Origin: Sphingomonas sp. Leaf22
Lineage (GTDB): Bacteria > Pseudomonadota > Alphaproteobacteria > Sphingomonadales > Sphingomonadaceae
Length of the DNA: 64,000 nt
NCBI RefSeq assembly: GCF_001421715.1
Contig: NZ_LMKP01000034.1
Coordinates: forward strand, 62,230-126,229
Reading direction: 5' to 3'
Made by a program: the position numbers and the translations under genes. Shown here in pieces: positions 19,701 to 26,820 of this stretch (position 1 is its first letter; each line of letters starts with the position of its first letter). The notes under the pieces are model-generated. The model was not told the DNA's origin and made no database searches. It saw nothing but the letters and a program-made list of their open reading frames with translations.

Positions 19701-20082
19701 GGTCGGGAGCATCGTCACCACCGCGTGGCGGATCGCCGATCGCGGGTGGGAAGCGGCGGGCGGCGATGTCGGCTGGGTCGCGCTCTACTGGGCGGCGTTC
19801 ACTGCGATCGATCTCGCCTGCGGCTGGGTCGCCTACCAGCTGGAGGGCAGGGGCGAACGTCTGCCGCCGCTGCGGATGCTGGCGCAGCGGTTCGGCTATC
19901 GCCAGTTGCTGTACGCGGTGGTCCTGCGCGCGCTGGCGGCGGCGATGAGCGGACCGCGCGTCGGCTGGGGCAAGCTGGAACGCAGCGGCAGCGTGACCGC
20001 GCCGGACGTCGCGACGGTCGTGACGCCGATCGGCGACCGCGCCGCTCCGTCTGCCGCGCCGGAGGTGGCCGCCGCCGCATGA
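16711..20082 (+). CDS. Trifunctional GH18-like / NodB polysaccharide deacetylase / GT2 synthase, copy A
   Basis: A 1123-residue membrane protein. Order: cytoplasmic motif HPIFYDASGRR; TM helix 21-39; GH18-like domain about 75-395 with catalytic DLE (D197, E199) and MAYDEHW; NodB deacetylase about 445-670 with TFDDG (458-462), H511/H515 and LHDSGGD; TM helix near 690-715; family 2 glycosyltransferase from about 729 with DDG (D765-G767), DAD (816-818), EDQD (907-910) and QxxRW (944-948); then C-terminal TM helices. The topology puts hydrolase and deacetylase in the periplasm and the synthase in the cytoplasm, like PgaB plus PgaC of poly-N-acetylglucosamine systems joined in one chain. The product polymer is unknown. 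GTG 16711 has an AGGGGG site. Copy B lies at 26821-30123. Confidence 0.88.
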   Translation: MTHPIFYDASGRRARRVRWGATILVVTMLAIVALVVSALTRTPQRGALALPGDAVRPQAIAAAPVATGTGPWLPAGQTAAAARRLPVLGFYMPWDAASRQSLARHVNEVDWLVPGIASVAGRDHRFDYESDDYLHAVLAKAKRPPALIPMVQNAREDGSWDGIGTAALLTDATARNRFAGQIEAMVAAERGMGVMLDLESLPASAHADYRRFLSELRTRFARRHWQVMIATPVADAEWDLARYAKVVDRLVLMAYDEHWMGGAAGPIASQPWFARVVADALRTAGPGAIVALGNYGYDWNGRTTEPLRVADAWNLARQAGTVPTYDRASGNWHFAYRERGRDHQVWLLDAVTAANQLRAASVAGAHAVALWRMGSEDPHFWTVARTGSATGTGTLPQPAGVTLLGQGEVLRLDAGATAGHRTLRSDASGMVRAARVDRLPGPDIVQRTGAQRRMVALTFDDGPDPLWTPRILDVLKREGAPATFFVTGANALGQGPILRRIVAEGSELGNHSTSHANLSHRSPQAIRLELTATERLVEAYTGRAMRLFRPPFLGDADPDRGDELHATRVGAELGYLTVGLNVDPHDWQTPSPQQIVQRTIAQVQVGTADRPTQIVLLHDSGGDRSRTLAALPGIIRGLRARGYELVGVSRLAGLSRDQVMPVLRGAQASEAASARGLFGGVSLTRDLLMTAFLLVIAIGIARSVALAGLAMFAARRGGPPPAAPHLVPTSVSVLIPAFNEARVIEASVRRILGSVGVRIDVIVIDDGSTDGTSDIVRTAFGIDPRVRLLTLENGGKARALNTALQIAKGDVVVALDADTQFEADTIAKLLRWFADPAIGAVAGNAKVGNRVNLITRWQALEYITAQNLERRALHALGAVTVVPGAVGAWRRAALDSVGGYPDDTLAEDQDLTIAIQRAGWHVACDMEAIAWTEAPETARGLFRQRYRWAYGTLQCLWKHRAIIGRGRPRGLALLGLPQALVFQVLFTLAAPLIDVALVGSIVTTAWRIADRGWEAAGGDVGWVALYWAAFTAIDLACGWVAYQLEGRGERLPPLRMLAQRFGYRQLLYAVVLRALAAAMSGPRVGWGKLERSGSVTAPDVATVVTPIGDRAAPSAAPEVAAAA

Positions 20083-20131
20083 AGCCGTCGCACGCGTTGA
20101 CACACAATATGAGTTGCATGAGATGTTCGCG

Positions 20132-23100
20132 ATGACCGGACGACGTACCAGCACCGTATCGCTGTCCCCCGAACTGGAAGCGTTCGTCGCCGATGCGGTG
20201 GCAGGCGGGGGCTATGCCAATGCCGACGACGTCGTCCGTGCCGGCTTGCACGCGTTGCGCTCCGCCGGTGCGGAATGCGGCATGGTGGCAAAGGACTGGC
20301 CGGCGGCCGGCGGCGAATGCGGCGCGCTGATCCGGGCGCGCGACTGGGCCGGCACGCCGCTCGGTCCGCCCGCGCAATGGCCGTCGCAGATGCGGGCGAC
20401 GATTGCGAACATCGTCAATTCGCCGGTGGCCAAGATGCTGGTCTGGGGCCCGGACCATATCCTGTTCTACAACGACGCCTATCGCGCGATCGTCGGCGAA
20501 CGCCATCCGGAGGTGTTCGGCACCCCGGTCAGAAACGCGTTTCCCGAACTGTGGGACCATTATCGAACCGTGCTGCCAGCGGCGTTGCGCGGCGAGAGCC
20601 AGTCGTTCCGCGACCGGCCGACCGTCTTTTCGCGCACGAACAGGTCGGAAACGTTGACCCTCGACCTGTATTACACGCCGGTCGTCGATGGAGAGGGCGT
20701 CGCCGGTGGCGTCCTGTGCACCGTCATCGACAACAGCGCGCGCAAGATGATCGAGGCGCGGCTGGCGGCGAGCGAGGCCGAACTGCGCCGCATCGCCGAT
20801 GCCGTGCCGATGCTCGTTTCGTATATCGATCGCGATCACCGCTACCGCTTCGTCAACGCCAATTATGAAAGCTGGTTCGGCGGCGCACCGGACGCGATGG
20901 TCGGCCGGCATATCCGTGAGGTGATCGGCGAGGAACTGTATCGCGACCGGCAGGGTGATATCGATGCGGCGCTGACCGGCGAATGGATCGTCGGCGAAAC
21001 CGCGCTTCAGCACCGGACGCTCGGCCGCCGTGCGTTCGAGATACGCTATGTCCCGCATCGGGACGATAGCGGGCAGACGGTCGGCGTTTATATTCTGGGC
21101 ATCGACATCACCGAACGCGCCCGCGACGCCGCCGCGATCAAGGCGAGCAACAGCCGGTTCCGCACCGCGATGCAGGCGGTGCACGGGGTATTGTGGACCA
21201 ACAGCGCCGATGGCCGGATGGTCGGCGAACAGCCCGGCTGGGCGGCGTTGACCGGGCAGGCGTTCGACGAATATCAGGATTTCGGCTGGGCATCGGCGGT
21301 CCATCCCGATGATGCCGCCGCGACGATCGACGCGTGGAATATCGCGGTCGCGGCGCGCAGCATGTTCGTGCACGAACACCGCGTCCGGCGGCACGACGGC
21401 GAATGGCGTATCTTCGCCATCCGCGCCCTGCCGATCCTCGACGATGCCGGCGACATCACCGAATGGGTCGGCGTCCATACCGACATCTCGCACCAGCGCG
21501 CCGCCGAAGCGGCATTGCGCGAACAGGCCGACAGCCTTGCCCGGCAGGTCCGGCATCGCGAACGGGCCGAGGATCAGCTGCGCAGCCTCAACGAAACGCT
21601 CGAAACCCGCGTGATCGCGGAGATCGCCGAGCGGCGGCAGGCCGAGGCGCAACTCGCGCAATCGCAGAAGATGGAGACCGTCGGCAAGCTGACCGGCGGC
21701 ATCGCACACGACTTCAACAATCTGTTGCAAGTCATTGGCGGAAATCTGCAATTGCTCACGCGTGACGTCGTCGGAAATGCCAAGGCGGAACGCCGGGTCG
21801 ACAATGCGATGGCGGGCGTTTCGCGCGGCGCACGGCTCGCCAGCCAGTTGCTGGCATTCGGTCGTCGTCAGGCACTGGAGCCGAAGGTCGTCAACGTCAC
21901 CCGCTTCGTACAGGGCATGGACGACATGCTGCGCCGGGCGATCGGCGAGGCGATCCAGATCGAAACGGTCTTCGCCGGCGGCTTGTGGAATACCTTCATC
22001 GATCCGGGGCAGATCGAGAATGCGCTGCTCAACCTCGCCATCAACGCGCGCGACGCGATGGAGGGGCGGGGCAAGCTGACCATCGAGCTGTCGAACGCTC
22101 ATCTCGACGACGCCTATGCCCGCACGAACGAGGAGGTCGTTCCGGGGCAATATGTCATGCTGGCGGTGACCGACACCGGCAGCGGCATGTCCCCCGACAT
22201 CGTCGCGCGGGTGTTCGAACCGTTCTTTTCGACCAAGCCCGAAGGCAAGGGGTCGGGGCTGGGCCTGTCGATGGTCTATGGCTTCGTCAAACAGTCGGGC
22301 GGCCACGTCAAAATCTATTCGGAAGTCGGGCACGGTACCTCGATCAAGCTCTATCTGCCGCGGGCCATGGAGTCCGAGGATGTCGAGGTGCAGGTCGACA
22401 CCGGTCCGGTGCGCGGCGGGACCGAGACGGTGCTGATCGTCGAGGATGACGAGGAAGTCCGAACCACCGTGGTCGAGATGCTCGGCGACCTCGGCTATCG
22501 CGTGCTGAAAGCGTCCGACGCTGCCAGCGGCCTTGCGGTGATCGAAAGCGGGATGCCGATCGACCTGCTCTTCACCGACGTCGTCATGCCGGGCGCGCTG
22601 AAGAGCCCCGAAATGGCGCGCAAGGCCCGCGAGCGGCTGCCCGGCCTCGCCGTATTGTTCACCAGCGGCTATACCGAGAACTCGATCGTTCATGGCGGGC
22701 GGCTGGACAAGGGCGTGCAGCTGTTGTCCAAACCCTATACGCGCGAGGCGCTGGCGCGGAAGATTCGCCATGTCCTGTCGAACCAGCAGCAGCGCAACCT
22801 CGCGACGCTGCAACCGCAGATCGCCGACAGCCGGCCGGTCGCGATCACCACGCCGCCGACCATCCGACGCACGATCCTGCTGGTGGAGGATGACGGGCTC
22901 ATCCGCATGAGCAGCGCCGAGATGTTGCAGGAAGCGGGTTTCGTCGTCGTGGAGGCGGCCAGCGCCGAGGAAGCGGTCACCGCGTTGCAGACCGCACCGG
23001 TCGACATACTGGTCACCGACGTCAACCTGCCCGGCGCGTCGGGCCGCGAACTGGCCCAGCGCGCCCGCACGCTGCGCCCCGAAGCGTTGGTGGTCTTCGC

Positions 23101-23236
23101 AACCGGCGATCCCGGCGCGGTCGCCGGGGAAGCGGATGCGATCGTTCTTGCCAAACCCTATACCAGCGGCGCGTTGCTGGCGGCGCTGCGCAGGAGCGAG
23201 ACGGCACGGGTGACGACCGGCGAACCGGGTGCCTAG
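20132..23236 (+). CDS. Hybrid histidine kinase with ParD-like N-terminal domain
   Basis: About 1034 residues. Residues 8-45 (STVSLSPELEAFVADAV, then YANADDVVRAGLHALR) look like a ParD/RHH antitoxin DNA-binding domain. Next come about three PAS/PAC sensor domains, a coiled coil, a HisKA domain with GGIAHDFNN (His526), HATPase_c (NAINARDAME-like N-box NLAINARDAM, DTGSGM, GSGLGLSMVYG) and two receiver domains with phospho-acceptors D816 (FTDVVMP) and D963 (VTDVNLP). There is no transmembrane helix, so it is cytoplasmic. ATG 20132 starts the RHH domain; 20123 and TTG 20114 are also in frame. Stop overlaps the LacI stop at CTAG. 49 bases after copy A. Confidence 0.88.
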   Translation: MTGRRTSTVSLSPELEAFVADAVAGGGYANADDVVRAGLHALRSAGAECGMVAKDWPAAGGECGALIRARDWAGTPLGPPAQWPSQMRATIANIVNSPVAKMLVWGPDHILFYNDAYRAIVGERHPEVFGTPVRNAFPELWDHYRTVLPAALRGESQSFRDRPTVFSRTNRSETLTLDLYYTPVVDGEGVAGGVLCTVIDNSARKMIEARLAASEAELRRIADAVPMLVSYIDRDHRYRFVNANYESWFGGAPDAMVGRHIREVIGEELYRDRQGDIDAALTGEWIVGETALQHRTLGRRAFEIRYVPHRDDSGQTVGVYILGIDITERARDAAAIKASNSRFRTAMQAVHGVLWTNSADGRMVGEQPGWAALTGQAFDEYQDFGWASAVHPDDAAATIDAWNIAVAARSMFVHEHRVRRHDGEWRIFAIRALPILDDAGDITEWVGVHTDISHQRAAEAALREQADSLARQVRHRERAEDQLRSLNETLETRVIAEIAERRQAEAQLAQSQKMETVGKLTGGIAHDFNNLLQVIGGNLQLLTRDVVGNAKAERRVDNAMAGVSRGARLASQLLAFGRRQALEPKVVNVTRFVQGMDDMLRRAIGEAIQIETVFAGGLWNTFIDPGQIENALLNLAINARDAMEGRGKLTIELSNAHLDDAYARTNEEVVPGQYVMLAVTDTGSGMSPDIVARVFEPFFSTKPEGKGSGLGLSMVYGFVKQSGGHVKIYSEVGHGTSIKLYLPRAMESEDVEVQVDTGPVRGGTETVLIVEDDEEVRTTVVEMLGDLGYRVLKASDAASGLAVIESGMPIDLLFTDVVMPGALKSPEMARKARERLPGLAVLFTSGYTENSIVHGGRLDKGVQLLSKPYTREALARKIRHVLSNQQQRNLATLQPQIADSRPVAITTPPTIRRTILLVEDDGLIRMSSAEMLQEAGFVVVEAASAEEAVTALQTAPVDILVTDVNLPGASGRELAQRARTLRPEALVVFATGDPGAVAGEADAIVLAKPYTSGALLAALRRSETARVTTGEPGA

Positions 23237-24270
23237 GGGCCCGGTGCGGCCGCGAGTGAATCGCGTTCGACCAGATGATGTTCGTGCGCGACGTTGGCTG
23301 GCACCTGTGCACCGCCCAGCTGGTCGAGCAACAGGGTGGTCGCGCTGACCGCCATGTCGAACACCGGCTGGCGCATCGTGGTGATCCGGGGCCAGGTGAT
23401 GCGCGCGATTTCGGAATCGTCGAAACCGACGATCGACAGGTCGCCCGGCACGTCGATCCCCGCCTCCCGCGCGGCCATCAGCGCACCGACCGCCATGTCG
23501 TCATTCTGCGCGAGGATCGCGGTCGGCCGGTCGCGCCGCGCGAGCAGCGTCTGCGCCGCCGCGAAGCCGGAATCGAACGTGAACAGTCCATCGAGCACCA
23601 GATCGGGATCGATCGACAGGCCGGCGGCGGCGAATGCCTTGGCATAGCCCGCCATGCGCGCCTCGGCGGCGGCATGGGTCGGATCGCCCTTGATGATGCC
23701 GATCCGCCGGTGCCCCTGCTTCAGGACGAGTGCCGCGACCTCGCACGCGGCGACGACGTCGTCGACGACCACGCCGGGGGTCAGTTCGGGCCAGCGGGTC
23801 GGCGCGATCCGGGCAAAGGGCATGCCGATCGCGGTCAGTTCGTCGAGGATGCGGCGGCTGTCCGATGCCGGCGGGGCCAGCACCACGCCGTCGACCGCCG
23901 CCGATCGCAGCAGCCCGACGACCTCGTCGGCATGGTCGGTGACCGAACGGACCGGCAGCACCACCAGCCGATACCGTTCGCCGCGCAACCGGTCGAGCAC
24001 CCCCATCTGCAGGTCGACCACATAGCTGGGCGAGGGATTTTCATAGACCAGCCCGATCAGATGCGACCGTTGCCGCGCCAATCCCTGCGCCATGATGTTG
24101 GGATGATAGTCGAGCGTGCGGACCGCCTCGCGCACCCGGTCGCGCACCGCGTCGGTGACGTGCGGCTCGCCGTTCAGCACGCGCGATACGGTCTTGGTCG
24201 ATACGGCGGCATGACGGGCGACGTCGACGATGGTGATGCGCCGCGGCGGGCGCGATCGGGGTGGCTGCAT
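23233..24270 (-). CDS. LacI-family transcriptional regulator
   Basis: N-terminal HTH about residues 10-55 (ITIVDVARHAAVSTKTVSRV, LNGEPHVTDAVRDRV) followed by a periplasmic-binding-protein-like sugar sensor (GLVYENPSPSYV, RPTAILAQNDDMAVGAL, ISIVGFDDSE-like LSIVGFDDSEIARITWP). 345 residues from ATG 24270; an in-frame extension to 24315 adds only arginine-rich residues. Ligand unknown; the family usually senses sugars and represses glycosidase genes, so the GH3 gene with its palindrome at 16570 is a reasonable target. Convergent with the hybrid kinase. Confidence 0.92.
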   Translation of the reverse strand: MQPPRSRPPRRITIVDVARHAAVSTKTVSRVLNGEPHVTDAVRDRVREAVRTLDYHPNIMAQGLARQRSHLIGLVYENPSPSYVVDLQMGVLDRLRGERYRLVVLPVRSVTDHADEVVGLLRSAAVDGVVLAPPASDSRRILDELTAIGMPFARIAPTRWPELTPGVVVDDVVAACEVAALVLKQGHRRIGIIKGDPTHAAAEARMAGYAKAFAAAGLSIDPDLVLDGLFTFDSGFAAAQTLLARRDRPTAILAQNDDMAVGALMAAREAGIDVPGDLSIVGFDDSEIARITWPRITTMRQPVFDMAVSATTLLLDQLGGAQVPANVAHEHHLVERDSLAAAPGP

Positions 24271-24388
24271 GACCGCATCACCGCCATGCCGCCGCGCCCG
24301 TGTCAATCGCAACATGACCGCATCGTCATCTGTCGCCCATCGTCCGGTCGGGTCGCGCCGTGCAGGGTCTGCGTAGAGGAGTCGCAGG

Positions 24389-24787
24389 ATGCCGGTTCAC
24401 GACGCACCCCGTTTCGCTATCGTCCGCGGCATGACGCTGTGCGGACTGGTCGCCTGCGCGGTGCTGATCGCCGGATGGCGCGGCGTCGCTGTGGATGGCG
24501 GGACCTTCGCCGCGGACGGCGCGACCCTTGCCCCACACAGCCTGCCCGATGGCTGGGTCGTTACCAGTCTGCGCACCGATGGCATGGCGGCGCGGTCGGG
24601 CTTGCGGGTCGGCGACGTCGTCGACGCCGTCGCGGGCCATGCGCCAGCCTCTGCCGACATGTGGAACCTCGCTGCCGGTCCCGTTCTCTTGCATGTCGCG
24701 GCAAGGGGTGACGTCGGTGCCCACTCGCTGATATTGCGACCGCCGGAGGTGGCGTCACGTGAAGATCCTGACCGTCGAGGACGATGA
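24389..24787 (+). CDS. Small membrane-anchored PDZ-domain protein
   Basis: 132 residues: a hydrophobic segment at about 15-30 (MTLCGLVACAVLIAGW), then a periplasmic domain with a PDZ-like core (WVVTSLRTDGMAARSGLRVG, DVVDAVAG). A GAGGAG site lies ten bases before ATG 24389. The 3' end overlaps the response-regulator start by 29 bases, so the three genes PDZ-regulator-kinase probably form one transcript. I infer an accessory sensing role for the kinase; no experimental family function is known to me. Confidence 0.65.
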   Translation: MPVHDAPRFAIVRGMTLCGLVACAVLIAGWRGVAVDGGTFAADGATLAPHSLPDGWVVTSLRTDGMAARSGLRVGDVVDAVAGHAPASADMWNLAAGPVLLHVAARGDVGAHSLILRPPEVASREDPDRRGR

Positions 24788-25442
24788 AGAGACCGCAGCC
24801 TATATCGGCAAGGGGCTGACCGAAGCGGGGTTCGTGGTCGATCGTGCCGCCAATGGGCGCGACGGATTATTCCACGCGATCGACGGCGGGTATGACTGTA
24901 TCGTCATGGACCGGATGCTGCCGCAGATGGACGGGATGGCGACGATTGCGGCGATGCGCGCCGCCGGCGTGACGACGCCGGTGCTGATCCTGTCGGCGAT
25001 GGGATCGCCCGACGACCGGGTGGCGGGGCTGACGCAGGGGGCCGACGATTATCTGACCAAACCGTTCGTCTTTGCCGAATTGCTGGCGCGGGTGCGGCTG
25101 CTGACCCGGCGGCAGCCGGCCGGTGCGCCGGCGGCCGAAACGATGCTGACCTGCGATGATCTGACGATGGACCTGCTGGCACGCCGGGTGCGGCGCGGCG
25201 CGCGGGTCATCGACCTGCAACCGCGGGAATTCCGGCTGCTCGAATATCTGCTGCGCCATGCCGGACAGGTGGTGACGCGGACCATGTTGCTGGAGGGCGT
25301 CTGGGACTATCACTTCGATCCGGGCAGCAACGTGACCGACGTGCATATCAGCCGTCTGCGCCGCAAGATCGACGATGGCGAGCCGCGTCGCCTGCTGCAT
25401 ACCGTGCGCGGGTCGGGCTATAAGCTGGGGGTCGAACCCTGA
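24759..25442 (+). CDS. OmpR/PhoB-family response regulator
   Basis: Receiver domain 1-120 with acidic pocket VEDDEE, phospho-acceptor Asp in CIVMDRMLPQMDG and Lys in DDYLTKPF; C-terminal winged helix (LQPREFRLLEYLLRHAGQVV, VTDVHISRLRRKIDDG, HTVRGSGYKLG). 227 residues. GTG 24759 has a CGGAGG ribosome site. Pairs with the kinase directly downstream. Targets are unknown, but the convergent copy B synthase ends 36 bases past the kinase. Confidence 0.95.
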   Translation: MKILTVEDDEETAAYIGKGLTEAGFVVDRAANGRDGLFHAIDGGYDCIVMDRMLPQMDGMATIAAMRAAGVTTPVLILSAMGSPDDRVAGLTQGADDYLTKPFVFAELLARVRLLTRRQPAGAPAAETMLTCDDLTMDLLARRVRRGARVIDLQPREFRLLEYLLRHAGQVVTRTMLLEGVWDYHFDPGSNVTDVHISRLRRKIDDGEPRRLLHTVRGSGYKLGVEP

Positions 25443-25480
25443 GGCTGCTCACCCGGTCGGCGACGCTGCGATTTGCCGCC

Positions 25481-26785
25481 TTGGTCTTTGCGCTGCAACT
25501 GGCCGGGGCGGCGGTGACGCTGCTGACGGTGCGGACGATCACCGAAACCCGCCTGACCGCCAGCGCCACGCAAGAAGCGCAACGGCTGCGCGCAACCCTG
25601 CTGGAGGCATGGGCGGCGCGGGGCGTGCCGGGCTTGCGGGCGGCGGTCGAATTGCGGCTCGACCGCAGCGACCGGCCTTTGTCGGTGGTGCTGGTGACGG
25701 CGCGCGACGGTACGCCGCTGGCCGGGAATGTCGCGGCGTGGCCGCCCAACGTGTCCCCCGGATCGCCCGCCACGATCGAACTGTTCCGCGTCCGTCGCGA
25801 CCGGCCCGAATCGATGCGGGTGATCGGGACCGTCCTGCCCGACGGCACCCGGCTGCTGACCGGGCATGTGATCGAGGGCGAACGGGCGTTTGTCGGTGCC
25901 ATGGAAATGGCGATGGTCGCCGCGATGATCGTCGCGCTCGCGCTTGCCGCCCTTGCCGGATGGGTCGCGGCGCGGATCATCGCCCGGCGGCTGTGGCGCA
26001 CCGTCGATACCGTCGCGGCGGTCACGGCCGGCGATCTCGACCGTCGCGTCGCCTTGCCGGGCGGGCGCGACGCGTTCGACAAGCTCGGACAGTCGGTCAA
26101 CGCGATGCTCGACCGGATCGCGATGCTGGTCGGCGAATTGAAGATGGCGACCGACGCCCTGGCCCACGACCTCCGATCGCCGCTGACGCGCCTGCGCGCG
26201 ACGCTGGAACGGGCACTGGCCGCCGCCGATACCGAAGACGGCCGGATCGCGGTGCTGCGCGCGATGGACGAGGGCGACCGGTTGCTCGGGATGCTCGACA
26301 CCGCCCTGCGCATCACGCGCGCCGAGGCGGGGATCGGCCGCGAAGCCTTCAGCCCGACCGATCTGACGGCTCTGGTGGCCGACTTCGCCGATCTGTTCGA
26401 CCCCCTTGCCGAGGATCGCGGACTGGCGATTGCGGTCCTGCCGGCCGGCCCGGTCATCGCCGATGTCCACCGCGAGATGGTCGGACAGGCGGTATCAAAC
26501 CTGATCGATAACGCGTTGAAATATGGTGCGGGAACGGTCCGTCTGTCGGTCGAGGCCGATACCGGGACCGTTGCCGTCGTGGTTCGCGACGACGGACCCG
26601 GCATCCTGCCCGAACACCGGGCGGCGGCGCTGCAACGCTTCGGTCGGCTGGACCCGTCGCGGCACGAGAGCGGGGCAGGGCTCGGCCTGCCGCTGGTCGC
26701 GGCGGTCGCACGGCTGCATGGCGGGACGCTGGAACTCGGCGACAACGATCCCGGCCTGATCGTCCGGATGACGTTGCCGCGCTGA
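25481..26785 (+). CDS. Sensor histidine kinase, HAMP type
   Basis: Two transmembrane helices (about residues 1-18 and 145-170) around a ~120-residue periplasmic sensor, HAMP (RRLWRTVDTVAAVTAGDLDR), HisKA with AHDLRSPLTRLR, HATPase_c with SNLIDNALKYG, DDGPGILP and GAGLGLPLVA. The first ordinary start is TTG 25481, but the frame reads RLLTRSATLRFAALVFALQ from a CTG at 25439 that overlaps the regulator stop, and that longer form gives a more natural first helix. The true start may therefore be the CTG. Confidence 0.9.
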   Translation: MVFALQLAGAAVTLLTVRTITETRLTASATQEAQRLRATLLEAWAARGVPGLRAAVELRLDRSDRPLSVVLVTARDGTPLAGNVAAWPPNVSPGSPATIELFRVRRDRPESMRVIGTVLPDGTRLLTGHVIEGERAFVGAMEMAMVAAMIVALALAALAGWVAARIIARRLWRTVDTVAAVTAGDLDRRVALPGGRDAFDKLGQSVNAMLDRIAMLVGELKMATDALAHDLRSPLTRLRATLERALAAADTEDGRIAVLRAMDEGDRLLGMLDTALRITRAEAGIGREAFSPTDLTALVADFADLFDPLAEDRGLAIAVLPAGPVIADVHREMVGQAVSNLIDNALKYGAGTVRLSVEADTGTVAVVVRDDGPGILPEHRAAALQRFGRLDPSRHESGAGLGLPLVAAVARLHGGTLELGDNDPGLIVRMTLPR

Positions 26786-26820
26786 TCGTCTGGTCAGCCG
26801 ATGCGGTGCAGGCAGACGGC

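Noticed and set aside
20132..20270. A free-standing ParD antitoxin gene
   Set aside because: The frame has no stop and runs on into the kinase, and no toxin gene is adjacent.
19799..22813. 1004-codon open frame antisense to the hybrid kinase and end of copy A
   Set aside because: Spans two certain genes on the opposite strand and shows His/Arg/Asp-rich shadow composition.
24268..24324. 12-base direct repeat CATGACCGCATC at 24268 and 24313
   Set aside because: Only two copies near the LacI start with no symmetry; I cannot separate it from chance.
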